Shown in pieces: positions 8,028 to 17,078 of a DNA stretch of 64,000 nucleotides (the stretch's first letter is position 1; every line of letters starts with the position of its first letter). Location of the stretch: assembly GCA_035525225.1 (NCBI GenBank), contig DATLFA010000057.1, forward strand, positions 1 to 64,000, in the 5' to 3' direction. A program made the translations under genes and the position numbers. The stretch comes from DATLFA01 sp035525225 (lineage in GTDB: Bacteria; Actinomycetota; Acidimicrobiia; Acidimicrobiales; WLNW01). Below the pieces are notes generated by a model that was not told the origin of the DNA, searched no databases, and was given only the letters and a program-made list of their open reading frames with translations.

Positions 8028-9476
8028 TCAGGCCGGCTTGAACGTGCGCGCCAGCTCGACGAGGGTGCGGACGCCGAAGCCGGTGCCGCCCTTCGGGTGC
8101 TCGCCGTCTTCGGCCTCGAGGAATGCGGGGCCGGCGATGTCGAGGTGCACCCACGGAATCGTGGCGTCGACGAACTCTTGCAAGAACAGTCCCGCGGTCA
8201 TGGCACCGCCGTACGTGCCACCGATGTTCTTGAGGTCGGCGACGGGCGAATCGAGTTGCTTGCGATAGTCGGCCGGCAACGGCAGCTGCCACATACGTTC
8301 GCCGACACGATCCGCCGCGGTGCACACCTGCGCGCTGAACGCTTCGTTGTTGCCCATCACACCGGCGATCGATTGACCGAGCGCGACCATGCACGCACCG
8401 GTGAGCGTCGCCAGGTCGACGATCGCATCGGGCTTGGCTTCGCTCGCCAGCGACAGCGCATCGGCGAGGATCAAGCGACCCTCGGCGTCGGTGTTGAGTA
8501 CCTCGACCGTCTTTCCGTTGCGGATGCGTAGTACGTCACCAGGACGCGTGGCATCGCCTCCCAACATGTTGTCGGTCATGGGTACGAACGCGAGCACGCG
8601 ACACGCCGGCTTGATCATGGGCAGCACCGACATCGCGCCGAACACCGCCGCGCCACCGGACATGTCGCACTTCATCGTCATCATGCCTTGCATGGTCTTG
8701 ATCGACAGACCACCCGAATCGAACGTGATTCCCTTGCCGACGAGCGCGAGCGTGCCCTTTGGGCGACCCGGTGGCCGGTACTCGAGTTGCACGAAGCGCG
8801 GCGGATTCGTCGAACCGCGGTTCACGCCCAGCAGTCCACCGAGCTTGAGCCGTTTGATCGCGGCCTCGTCGTGCACGGTGACCTTGAGCCCGACCTGCCG
8901 AGCCATCGCGACGGCGCGCTTGGTCATCTCGGCGGGCGTCAACGTGCCGCCCGGTTCGTTGATGAGGTCGCGGGCGAAGTTGACGCCCTGCGCGATCTGC
9001 GCGCCGGTCTGCAGCGCCGCGCCGACACTCCGCCCCTCCACGACCACCACTACGCGCGCGATCGCCGAAGGCTTCGCGCCTTCGGACTTGTAGCGCTCGA
9101 AATTGTACGAACCGAGCACGACGCCTTCGGCCAACGCTTGCGCGGCGACGTTGCGTTCGATCCGTGCCGGAAGGTCTTCGAGCAGTGGCGTCGCGATCGT
9201 CTTGTACTTCTTCAGTGCTCTCGCGACTGCGGCGCCCGCCTTGCGCACCGCAGTCGCGTCGACCTTGTCGATCTCGCCGAGACCGACGACCGCGACAAGG
9301 GTCTTGCCCTGTTGCATCGCGACCTGCACCTGTCCGGGCTTGGCTTCGAATCCACGGGCCTCGATGCTCGGCCAATCGAGATCGGATGGCCGCGAGTCGG
9401 CGCGATCCGAATACACCGCCAGCACGACGACGTCGGCGGTCGGAGGGGTTCGGCGCGCGGAAGCGAAGGTGATCAC
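8028..9476 (-). CDS. pepA: Leucyl aminopeptidase (M17)
   Basis: A 482-residue M17 cytosolic aminopeptidase, the usual length. The catalytic domain shows the two-metal ligands in order: Lys248 and Asp253 in GKGITFDSGG, Asp271 in CDMSGG, then Asp330 and Glu332 in NTDAEGR (328-334), followed by LATLTGAC. It removes N-terminal residues from peptides and works as a hexamer. The start is GTG with AGAGGA six bases upstream. The cobalamin adenosyltransferase gene lies 48 bp upstream in the same direction, so the two may share a transcript. Confidence 0.97.
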   Translation of the reverse strand: MITFASARRTPPTADVVVLAVYSDRADSRPSDLDWPSIEARGFEAKPGQVQVAMQQGKTLVAVVGLGEIDKVDATAVRKAGAAVARALKKYKTIATPLLEDLPARIERNVAAQALAEGVVLGSYNFERYKSEGAKPSAIARVVVVVEGRSVGAALQTGAQIAQGVNFARDLINEPGGTLTPAEMTKRAVAMARQVGLKVTVHDEAAIKRLKLGGLLGVNRGSTNPPRFVQLEYRPPGRPKGTLALVGKGITFDSGGLSIKTMQGMMTMKCDMSGGAAVFGAMSVLPMIKPACRVLAFVPMTDNMLGGDATRPGDVLRIRNGKTVEVLNTDAEGRLILADALSLASEAKPDAIVDLATLTGACMVALGQSIAGVMGNNEAFSAQVCTAADRVGERMWQLPLPADYRKQLDSPVADLKNIGGTYGGAMTAGLFLQEFVDATIPWVHLDIAGPAFLEAEDGEHPKGGTGFGVRTLVELARTFKPA

Positions 9477-9524
9477 AATTGTCCTCTCGATGGTCTACGA
9501 ACTTCAACTGCTCGGATTGTTTCG

Positions 9525-10076
9525 TCAGATGTCCTTGGCCTTGACCGACGTACCTTCTTGCCAGCGCGCCAGCGCCCACAACAAGTCCGACAGCCGGTTC
9601 AGGTACGGGACGACATGCGACTCGGGCGCGGCAACCGCCAGCGCGGCCCGCTCGGCCCGACGAACGACCGTACGGGCGACATCGAGCGCGGCGGCAGTGA
9701 GGGTGCCGCCCGGGATCACGAAGTCGTTGGGCATCTCGAAGCGCGCCGTCGCCCTGTCGATGAGCGGCTCGAGCGCATCGACCATCTCGGCGGTCACCCT
9801 GGTCTTGCCCGCGACCAACTTGTGCTCGTTTTCGGGCAGCGTGGCGAGTTCGGCCATCAGCACCCACAGGTCGCGCTGCGTGTGCACCAAGAGATCGTGG
9901 AGCTCTGCGCTCGTGGCTGTCCGGCCCTCGTTGGCCGTCGCGCGGGCCCACCCGATGGCCGCCTGGGCCTCGTCTACGGTGCCGTAGGCCTCGGGCCGGG
10001 GATCGTCCTTGCGCACCCGACCCCCGAAGAAAAGCCCGGTCGTGCCGTCGTCGCCGGTTCGGGTGTAGATCTGCAT
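9525..10076 (-). CDS. Cob(I)alamin adenosyltransferase, PduO type
   Basis: A 183-residue PduO/MMAB-type ATP:cob(I)alamin adenosyltransferase. The N-terminal TRTGDDGTTGLF (5-16) is the ATP-binding signature, and the late FVIPGG and VVRRAERA segments match the family helices that contact ATP and corrinoid. It converts cob(I)alamin to adenosylcobalamin. It is divergent from metH, the other B12 gene in the window, over 86 bp. No cobalamin riboswitch fold could be recognised in so short a spacer. Confidence 0.95.
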   Translation of the reverse strand: MQIYTRTGDDGTTGLFFGGRVRKDDPRPEAYGTVDEAQAAIGWARATANEGRTATSAELHDLLVHTQRDLWVLMAELATLPENEHKLVAGKTRVTAEMVDALEPLIDRATARFEMPNDFVIPGGTLTAAALDVARTVVRRAERAALAVAAPESHVVPYLNRLSDLLWALARWQEGTSVKAKDI

Positions 10077-10135
10077 GCCCGCATGAATCTACCGGCCCAT
10101 TGTGCGCCGGTTCGCAATTTCGGTGTAGTCGCCCG

Positions 10136-10160
10136 ACCGTCGAGCGGTAACCTCGACGGT
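10136..10160 (+). promoter_or_regulatory. 9-bp hairpin directly before the metH start
   Basis: ACCGTCGAG (10136-10144) and CTCGACGGT (10152-10160) form a perfect nine-pair stem with a seven-base loop. The stem ends two bases before the metH ATG, so it covers the place where a ribosome site would lie. No other Shine-Dalgarno sequence is apparent. It may modulate translation, or metH may be leaderless and the repeat an operator. Confidence 0.4.
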
Positions 10161-10162
10161 GC

Positions 10163-13100
10163 ATGCACCGCCCCCGTGACACCGAGAGCTACGTCGAGGC
10201 CGCCCGAAGTCGTGTCGTCATCTACGACGGAGCGACCGGTACGTGGCTGCAACAACAAAACCTGACCGCCGACGATTTCGGCGGGCCGCAGCTCGAGGGG
10301 TGCAACGAGTACCTGGGCATCACCCGACCCGACGTGATCGAGCAGTTCCACCGCACCTACTGCGAGCTCGGCGTCGACGTCATCGAGACCAACACCTTCG
10401 GCGCGTTCTCCGTGCCGCTCGCCGAATACGGCCTCGGCGATCGCGATCGCGAGATCTCGTATGTCAACGCCGCCATCGCGCGTGCAGTGGCCGACGAGTA
10501 CGGCATCTGGGTCGCCGGGTCGATCGGGCCGGGTACCAAGTTCGCGTCGCTCGGCCAGATCACCTACGACGAGTTGGCCCACGCGTATCACCAACAATGT
10601 CTCGGCCTGCTCGACGGCGGTGTCGACCTGTTGTTGATGGAGACGCAGTTCGATCTCTTGGGCATCAAGGCCGCGGTCGAGGGAGCCCGCCGGGCGATGG
10701 CCGAGGTCGGTCGCACGGTTCCCCTGCAGTTGCAGGTCACCATCGAGCTCACCGGCCGCATGCTGCCCGGCACCGAGATCCAAGCCGCGCTCGCCGCGAT
10801 CGAGCCACTGCGTCCCGACGTCATCGGCATCAACTGCGCCACTGGCCCGGCCGAGATGAGCGAGCACCTGCGAGTGCTCTCGCAGCAGTCACGCATCCCG
10901 ATCTCGTGCCTGCCCAACGCCGGCTTGCCCTCCGTCGTCGACGGCCACATGCACTACGACCTCACGCCCGATCAGCTGGCCGACTTCCACGAACGCTTCG
11001 TCACCGAGCTCGGGGTCACGGTCATCGGTGGTTGCTGTGGTACGACGCCCGAGCACATCAGCGCCGTGATCGAACGTTGCCGCAATCTCACGCCGGCCCC
11101 GCGCACTCCGCAACACGAGCCGGGCGCCACCTCTATCTATTCGCTGGTGCCGTTCAAACAAGACACGTCGTTCATGATCATCGGCGAACGCACCAACGCC
11201 AACGGTTCACGCAAGTTCCGCGACGCCATGCTCGCCGGTGACCTCGACACGTGCTTGCAGATGGCCCGCGATCAGGTGAAGGAAGGCGCACACATCCTCG
11301 ACGTCTGTGTCGACTACGTGGGTCGCGACGGCACCAACGACATGGACGAGATCGCCCGTCGTTTCGCCACTCAGGTCGCGGCGCCATTGGTGCTCGACTC
11401 GACAGAACCCGAGGTGCTCGAAGCCGGCCTCAAGTGGATCGGCGGCCGCGCCATCCTCAACTCGGCCAACCTCGAAGACGGCGAGGCCCCCGGGTCGCGC
11501 CTCGATCGTGTCTTCTCGCTCGCCAAGAAGTACGGCGCGGCCGTGATCTGTCTGTTGATCGACGAAGAGGGCCAGGCCCGTGACGTCGAATGGAAGCTGC
11601 GCATCGCGCATCGCATCCACGACCTCGCGGTCGATCGCTACGGCCTCGAGTCGAGCGACCTGATCTTCGACGCGCTGACATTCCCACTATCCACGGGCGA
11701 CGACGACCTGCGCCGCGACGGCATCGCCACGATGGAGGCGATCCGGCGCATCAAGGCCGAGATGCCCGGCGTGTTCACCACACTCGGCGTCTCCAACGTG
11801 TCGTTCGGTCTCTCCCCCGCGGCACGCCACGCGCTCAACAGCGTGTTCCTTCACGAGTGTGTGCAGGCCGGTCTCGACTCCGCCATCGTCCACGCGGGCA
11901 AGATCGTGCCGCTGTCTCGCATCCCCGATGAGCAACGGCAGGTGTGTCTCGATCTCGTCTACGACCGGCGCGGCGTTGCCGGCTGGGATCACGAGACACC
12001 TTCGTACGACCCGCTGCAAAAGCTGCTCGAGGTGTTCGCGGATGTGCAGGTCGGTCCGTCGACCAAAGAAGACCGCAGCGATTGGCCGCTCGAACGGCGC
12101 CTCGAGGCGCGCATCGTCGACGGCGACCGCGAAGGCCTCGAAGCCGATCTCGAGGCGGCGATGGCGCAGGGCATCACGCCGCTGTCGATCATCAACGACG
12201 TACTGCTCGCAGGCATGAAGACGGTCGGCGAACTGTTCGCCACCGGCGAGATGCAACTGCCGTTCGTGTTGCAGTCGGCCGAGACGATGAAGACCTCGGT
12301 CGCGTACCTCGAGCCGTACATGGAAAAGGTCGACGGCGGTGGCGGAAAGGGCCGCCTCGTGCTCGCCACGGTCAAAGGCGATGTCCACGACATCGGGAAG
12401 AACCTTGTCGACATCATCTTGACCAACAACGGCTACGAGGTGCACAACCTCGGCATCAAGGTCGCCATCACCGAGATGATCGAAAAGGCGCTCGAGATCG
12501 GGGCCGATGCCATCGGCATGTCGGGCCTTCTGGTCAAGTCCACGTTGATCATGCGCGACAACCTGCAAGAGCTCAACGCTCGCGGCCTCGCGAAGATCCC
12601 CGTACTGCTCGGTGGCGCGGCGCTCACGCGTACCTACGTCGAGCGCGACCTGCGCGAGATCTACGAAGGCCGGCTCTTCTACGGCAAAGACGCGTTCGAA
12701 GGCCTTCGCGTCATGGATCGATTGGGCGAGCTCAAGCGGTCAGGCGAGGAAGATCCCCTTTGGGGACGCGAGGCAGGCGGGCGCAACCTGCCGGCGCGCA
12801 CCAAGGTCGAGGTCGACCCGTCTACGATTCCGGCGCGGTCGCCCGATGTCGCGCTCGACAACGAGGTGTTCGTACCGCCGTTCATCGGCGCTCGCATCGT
12901 CAAGGGCATTTCGCTCGACGACATCGCCACGTACATCAACGAGACCGCGCTCTTCCGCAACCAGTGGCAGTTCCGCCCCGAGGGCGGCGAGTCCGACGAA
13001 GAGTTCAAGGATCGCATCCGTCCCATCCTGCGCGCGCAGTTCTCCAACGCGAAGTCCGACAACATCCTCACGCCCCAGGTCGTCTACGGCTACTTCTGCG

Positions 13101-13660
13101 CCAACGGCGACGGCAACGACCTCGTCATCTGGAAAGACGAGACGCGCACCGCCGAATGGATGAGACTCAGCTATCCCCGCCAGACCGTCGAGCCCTATCT
13201 GTGCATCGCCGACTTCTTCCGACCGGTCGAGTCGGGCGAGACCGACTACGCCGCGTTCCACATCGTCACGATGGGCGCGCGCGTCAGCGAGATCACGGCC
13301 GAACTGTTCGCCGCCAACAAGTACCAGGACTACCTGTTGCTGCACGGTTTGGGTGTCGAGATGGCCGAAGCGCTCGCCGAGTATTGGCACCGACGCATCC
13401 GCGAGGAGTGGGGCTTCGCGAATGAGGATGGACCGTCACTCGCCGGTCTGTTCCGCCAGCAGTATCGAGGCGGTCGCTATTCGTGGGGCTACCCTGCGTG
13501 CCCCGACCTCGAGGACAACGCCAAGGTCGCCGAGCTCCTCGGTGCCGAGCACATCGGTGTCGAGTGCAACGAGGAAACGAGCTACCAATACCAGCCCGAA
13601 CAGACCACCTCCGCGCTCATCTGCCACCACCCTCGCGCCAAGTACTTCGTCGCCCGCTAA
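10163..13660 (+). CDS. metH: Cobalamin-dependent methionine synthase
   Basis: A 1165-residue, full-length MetH with four modules. The homocysteine domain (about 10-310) has zinc cysteines Cys225, Cys291 and Cys292. The pterin/methyl-THF domain (about 330-610) starts with IIGERTNANGS. The cap and B12 domain (about 640-880) has DVHDIGKNLV, where His742 is the lower axial cobalt ligand. The reactivation domain (about 900-1165) has GYPACPD near the end, which binds AdoMet. It transfers a methyl group from methyl-tetrahydrofolate to homocysteine. It is divergent from the cobalamin adenosyltransferase; a hairpin overlaps its ribosome-site region. Confidence 0.98.
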   Translation: MHRPRDTESYVEAARSRVVIYDGATGTWLQQQNLTADDFGGPQLEGCNEYLGITRPDVIEQFHRTYCELGVDVIETNTFGAFSVPLAEYGLGDRDREISYVNAAIARAVADEYGIWVAGSIGPGTKFASLGQITYDELAHAYHQQCLGLLDGGVDLLLMETQFDLLGIKAAVEGARRAMAEVGRTVPLQLQVTIELTGRMLPGTEIQAALAAIEPLRPDVIGINCATGPAEMSEHLRVLSQQSRIPISCLPNAGLPSVVDGHMHYDLTPDQLADFHERFVTELGVTVIGGCCGTTPEHISAVIERCRNLTPAPRTPQHEPGATSIYSLVPFKQDTSFMIIGERTNANGSRKFRDAMLAGDLDTCLQMARDQVKEGAHILDVCVDYVGRDGTNDMDEIARRFATQVAAPLVLDSTEPEVLEAGLKWIGGRAILNSANLEDGEAPGSRLDRVFSLAKKYGAAVICLLIDEEGQARDVEWKLRIAHRIHDLAVDRYGLESSDLIFDALTFPLSTGDDDLRRDGIATMEAIRRIKAEMPGVFTTLGVSNVSFGLSPAARHALNSVFLHECVQAGLDSAIVHAGKIVPLSRIPDEQRQVCLDLVYDRRGVAGWDHETPSYDPLQKLLEVFADVQVGPSTKEDRSDWPLERRLEARIVDGDREGLEADLEAAMAQGITPLSIINDVLLAGMKTVGELFATGEMQLPFVLQSAETMKTSVAYLEPYMEKVDGGGGKGRLVLATVKGDVHDIGKNLVDIILTNNGYEVHNLGIKVAITEMIEKALEIGADAIGMSGLLVKSTLIMRDNLQELNARGLAKIPVLLGGAALTRTYVERDLREIYEGRLFYGKDAFEGLRVMDRLGELKRSGEEDPLWGREAGGRNLPARTKVEVDPSTIPARSPDVALDNEVFVPPFIGARIVKGISLDDIATYINETALFRNQWQFRPEGGESDEEFKDRIRPILRAQFSNAKSDNILTPQVVYGYFCANGDGNDLVIWKDETRTAEWMRLSYPRQTVEPYLCIADFFRPVESGETDYAAFHIVTMGARVSEITAELFAANKYQDYLLLHGLGVEMAEALAEYWHRRIREEWGFANEDGPSLAGLFRQQYRGGRYSWGYPACPDLEDNAKVAELLGAEHIGVECNEETSYQYQPEQTTSALICHHPRAKYFVAR

Positions 13661-13664
13661 GGGC

Positions 13665-13698
13665 GTCCCCGCGGGGACTTTCCTGACGGTCCGTCAGG
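13665..13698. terminator. Two adjacent palindromes after metH, possible terminator
   Basis: Five bases after the metH stop lies the perfect palindrome GTCCCCGCGGGGAC (13665-13678), followed by TTT. Then CCTGACGG-T-CCGTCAGG (13682-13698) is a second inverted repeat with a one-base centre. The first could end transcription, although its loop would be tight. The same 14-mer recurs at 43247-43260 downstream of aceE. No gene is seen in 13661-13841. Confidence 0.4.
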
Positions 13699-13841
13699 TT
13701 GGTGTGCCACGCGTCGCGATTCGTTGGCGCTGCGCATCCCAGAGACAGAGCAGCCCGAGGTTGGCCGCAGCATTGCGTTGAATCACCAACGTCGCGGGGA
13801 GCGGGGCCGAGCGGTAGTCACCGCGCGGAACTCGTCATTGC

Positions 13842-14120
13842 TCACGACTGCTGGCGTCGTTCCTCGGCGGCCACCTTCAGATCTCTCCAATCGTTCACCG
13901 CAAGCCGGGCCGCCACGATGAGGCGATCCAGGCGACCCTCGCTCAACAACAAGATGTCGTCGACAATGTCCTCGGGCGGCGTGATCTCGTCGTAGCAGTC
14001 ATGCCACGCGAGCTCCACCAGCTCGAGGAGGTCGAGCGCGCGAGGCGCCCGTTCCTCGCCGAACACCGCGAGCACTCGCGCCTTGCGTGCGTTCCTGCGA
14101 TCAGCGCGACTTACGGCCAT
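13842..14120 (-). CDS. Small acidic helical protein of unknown function
   Basis: A 92-residue protein with a basic start (SRADRRNARKARVLAVF) followed by an acidic, leucine-rich helical body (ALDLLELVELAWHDCYDE, then DIVDDILLLSEGRLDRLI). The pattern and GC3 bias are those of a real gene, but no family is recognised. The ATG at 14120 is preferred; a GTG six codons earlier (14138) is also possible. It stands alone between metH and the oxidoreductase gene. Confidence 0.7.
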   Translation of the reverse strand: MAVSRADRRNARKARVLAVFGEERAPRALDLLELVELAWHDCYDEITPPEDIVDDILLLSEGRLDRLIVAARLAVNDWRDLKVAAEERRQQS

Positions 14121-14173
14121 GCAACCATTTTGCCTCACGAAGCCGCCTACCTACGCAGACGCACGGGCGCGGT

Positions 14174-16210
14174 CTACGCGATGGCGAGGGCGACTTCGGC
14201 GGCGTCGAGGTTGGCGCCCTCGAGGCGGCGTACGCCGTTGCAGTCGCCGACGAGGCGAGCCGTGATGCCGGCGGCCTGTAGCTGCGTGAACAACGTGTTG
14301 TCGGGCACGGCGGCGTTGGTGACGATCACGGTGTCGGCCGGGATCGATTCGACCTCGTCCCCACGGCGAACGATCACCGCGTCCGCGGTGATCGATTCGA
14401 CGCGGGCATTGTCGACGAGGCGCGCGCCCGCGGCTTCGATGTCGGGCACGAGACGCCACCGACCGGGCAAACCGAGTTCGCCACAGAACACGTTGGTCTC
14501 CTCGACGATGGCGACGTCGCGACCGCGCTTGATGCACAGATCGGCGATCGACACGCTCGCCTTGCCGCCGCCGATCAGCACGACGCGCTGGCCGACCAGA
14601 TCGTCGTCGTCGCCGTCGAGCCACGAGGCGAGCGCGGGCACGCTGCGCACGTGTGCGAGATCGGTTCCCTCGACCGACGGCTTGCCCCACGTCGCGCCGG
14701 TGGCGACGACGACTTCGTCGGCACCGAACGCGCGCACATCGTCGACTGTGGCGCGCTTGCCCAGTACGAGCGTGACGCCGGCTTGTTCGACCTGGCGGAT
14801 GATCCAACCCTTGTAGCGGTCGAGCAGCTGATCGACCCGGCCGGCGTAGCGCAACATCCCGCCGAGCTGTTCGCTGGCCTCCCACACGGTGACCGCGTGT
14901 CCGTTGCCGGCGAGCACACGCGCGGCCTCGAGCCCGCCAGGACCGCCCCCGATGACCAGCACCTTGCGCGGATTGGTCGTCGGCGACATCGCGAGGTCGT
15001 GCTCGCGACCCGTCTGCGCGTTGCTGACGCAGTGGAGTGACTCGTTCACGAAGATGTTGCCGATGCAGCGGTACTGATAGATGCACGGGCGGATGTCGTC
15101 GACGCGACCTTCGCGCAACTTGTTGGGGATGTCGGGGTCGGCCAGCAGCTTGCGCCCCATCGCGATGAAGTCGGCCTTGCCGTCGGCGATCACTTGGTCG
15201 GCCTCGTCGGGCTCGTAGCGACCGAAGGAGATGACCGGCACCGACACCGTCTCGCGTACTGCCTTGGCGTACATGCTGAGCGAGCCTGGTTGGTTCGCGG
15301 TGTACGTGTGCGGCGCGTAGCCATCGGTCGGTCCGGTGGCGACGTCGGTGTTGGCATAAGCAGTGACGTGCACCGCGTCGATGCCTTCGTTGACGGCCAT
15401 CTGGATGACCTTCAGTTGCTCCTCGAAGCGCTCGCCGTCGGGCTTGTGATGCTCGACGGCGTTGATGCGAATCCACAACGGCATCTCGTCACCGAGACGT
15501 TTGCGCAGGGCCCTGATCGTTTCGATCAGCAGCCGGGCGCGGCCGTCGAGAGAGCCGCCCCAGCCGTCGGTGCGCTTGTTCATCGACGGCGTCAGGAATT
15601 CGTCGATCAGATATCCGTGACCGGCGTGCAACTCGATGCCGTCGAAGCCTGCGCGCACGCAGCGGTCGGCCGCATCGACGAACTGCTCGATCACTTCCGC
15701 GATGTCGGCTTCGGACGCGACCTGGTACTCGAGCTTGGACGTCGGCTGTGTGAACGGCCACATCATCGCCTCGATCTCGTCGGGCGTGACCATCATCGAG
15801 TACTTGTCGGGATGCGGTGCCTTGGGCACACTCGGCACCAACTGCGGGAAGCCACGGGCGGTGTCGAGCAGCGACATCTGCCCGTTGTGCACGAGCTGCG
15901 CCGCGATACGCCCGCCATGTTTGTGCACGCGCGTCGTGAGGTCGATGAGCCCGGGCAAGAACGAATCGTTGGATGCCGCGGTCTGGCGATCGGAGAACGA
16001 CGCCCGCGGGTACGCGATCGACACCGAACCGACCAACAACAATGCCGCACCACCGCGGGCGCGCGCTTCGAAGTAGGCGGCCTGGTTCGCGCTGATGGAG
16101 CCGTCGTGGTTGCACAGCTCATCGCCCATCGGGCACATGAAGATGCGGTTGCGCAACTCCAGCGTGCCGATGCGGCCTGGCGCCAACAGATGCGTGAACG
16201 TGTTCGCCAT
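14174..16210 (-). CDS. NADH:flavin oxidoreductase, 2,4-dienoyl-CoA reductase (FadH/OYE) type
   Basis: A 678-residue protein with an N-terminal old-yellow-enzyme TIM barrel (about 1-370; ELHAGHGYLIDEFLTP is the substrate/FMN motif) and C-terminal FAD/NAD(P)-binding domains (VIGGGPGGLEAARVLA). FadH-type enzymes reduce unsaturated acyl-CoA or enone substrates through FMN, a 4Fe-4S cluster and FAD. Here the cluster region reads C-x5-C-x11-C (RPCIYQYRC ... HC), one cysteine short of the usual C-x2-C-x3-C-x11-C. The inner ATG (16210) is chosen; a start six codons earlier is possible. The substrate is unknown. Confidence 0.92.
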   Translation of the reverse strand: MANTFTHLLAPGRIGTLELRNRIFMCPMGDELCNHDGSISANQAAYFEARARGGAALLLVGSVSIAYPRASFSDRQTAASNDSFLPGLIDLTTRVHKHGGRIAAQLVHNGQMSLLDTARGFPQLVPSVPKAPHPDKYSMMVTPDEIEAMMWPFTQPTSKLEYQVASEADIAEVIEQFVDAADRCVRAGFDGIELHAGHGYLIDEFLTPSMNKRTDGWGGSLDGRARLLIETIRALRKRLGDEMPLWIRINAVEHHKPDGERFEEQLKVIQMAVNEGIDAVHVTAYANTDVATGPTDGYAPHTYTANQPGSLSMYAKAVRETVSVPVISFGRYEPDEADQVIADGKADFIAMGRKLLADPDIPNKLREGRVDDIRPCIYQYRCIGNIFVNESLHCVSNAQTGREHDLAMSPTTNPRKVLVIGGGPGGLEAARVLAGNGHAVTVWEASEQLGGMLRYAGRVDQLLDRYKGWIIRQVEQAGVTLVLGKRATVDDVRAFGADEVVVATGATWGKPSVEGTDLAHVRSVPALASWLDGDDDDLVGQRVVLIGGGKASVSIADLCIKRGRDVAIVEETNVFCGELGLPGRWRLVPDIEAAGARLVDNARVESITADAVIVRRGDEVESIPADTVIVTNAAVPDNTLFTQLQAAGITARLVGDCNGVRRLEGANLDAAEVALAIA

Positions 16211-16251
16211 GATCAACCCCCGTGCCAACCCCTGCGATTCGCGGGCGCACG

Positions 16252-17040
16252 CTAGTGGAGTGGCTTGCGCAGCACCATCACATGGTTGTTGGCCTCTTCC
16301 TTCATGTCACCCAACGACATCAGCAGCGACAGCGGGAAGACGATCGCGCTCACGATCAATCCGACCGGGAACAGCGCCCAGAAACGCCACCCGCGCTCGA
16401 CGCCCGGGTGCCGGTAGCCGGCGACGCCGAGGACACCCGGATACTGCAGCAGCACTCGTGACGCAATGGTGGACCACGCACCGCCGAGCGCATGATACTC
16501 GACGACGTCGGCCCCGAGCCGCTGCGCGGCGGCCTCGAGCCAGTAGCGAGTGAAGTTCTGGTAGTGATGCGGGATGTGATGAAGGTTGGCCGTCTGCGGC
16601 ACCATCACGACGAGATGGCCCCCGGGTGTGGTGACCCGGTAGAGCTCTTCGATCATGCGGATCGGCTCGAAGACATGCTCGAGCACCTGGATGCTGAGCA
16701 CGGTGTCGAACTGGTTGCCCTCGATCTCGAGCGCGTGACCGTCGCCGACCATCGTGCGCACGCGGGAATCGGTCGCCGCGGGGAGGTCGGCCTCGTGCGG
16801 CTCGGCGATCGTCCACTCACTGAACTGCACGCGCTCTTCGATCGCCGTCGTCACGAACGAGCCACCGCCGACATCGAGCACGCGTCCTCGACAATGCCGT
16901 CGCAGGACATCGAACAGGGAGCGATAGCGATAGTCACGGCCGCGGTAGCGCAACGACGTGACCAGGTTGCGCCCGGGGAACCAGCGGGCGGCGAGGTCGG
17001 GCTTGCCGAGAAGGTCGTAGTTGCTAGGTGAGGCCGGCAC
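16252..17040 (-). CDS. Membrane-anchored SAM methyltransferase
   Basis: A 262-residue class I methyltransferase. Motif I is LDVGGGSFVTT (55-65), with VLSIQVLEHV (114-123) and TPGGHLVVMVPQ (138-149) in the expected places. A hydrophobic span at about 219-243 near the C-terminus (FWALFPVGLIVSAIVFPL) suggests attachment to the membrane. The substrate may be a lipid or lipid-linked glycan (inference). It sits 41 bp upstream of the OYE-type oxidoreductase in the same direction. Confidence 0.88.
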   Translation of the reverse strand: MPASPSNYDLLGKPDLAARWFPGRNLVTSLRYRGRDYRYRSLFDVLRRHCRGRVLDVGGGSFVTTAIEERVQFSEWTIAEPHEADLPAATDSRVRTMVGDGHALEIEGNQFDTVLSIQVLEHVFEPIRMIEELYRVTTPGGHLVVMVPQTANLHHIPHHYQNFTRYWLEAAAQRLGADVVEYHALGGAWSTIASRVLLQYPGVLGVAGYRHPGVERGWRFWALFPVGLIVSAIVFPLSLLMSLGDMKEEANNHVMVLRKPLH

Positions 17041-17078
17041 GAGACCGAAAAGTACCAGCCTCGCGATCGCTCGTGTGG

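Noticed and set aside
10077..10162. Cobalamin riboswitch between the B12 genes
   Set aside because: The 86-bp spacer is too short for the aptamer and lacks its B12-box pattern.
8688..10265. 525-codon + strand open frame
   Set aside because: Antisense to pepA and the cobalamin adenosyltransferase; composition is shadow-like and it has no family motif.
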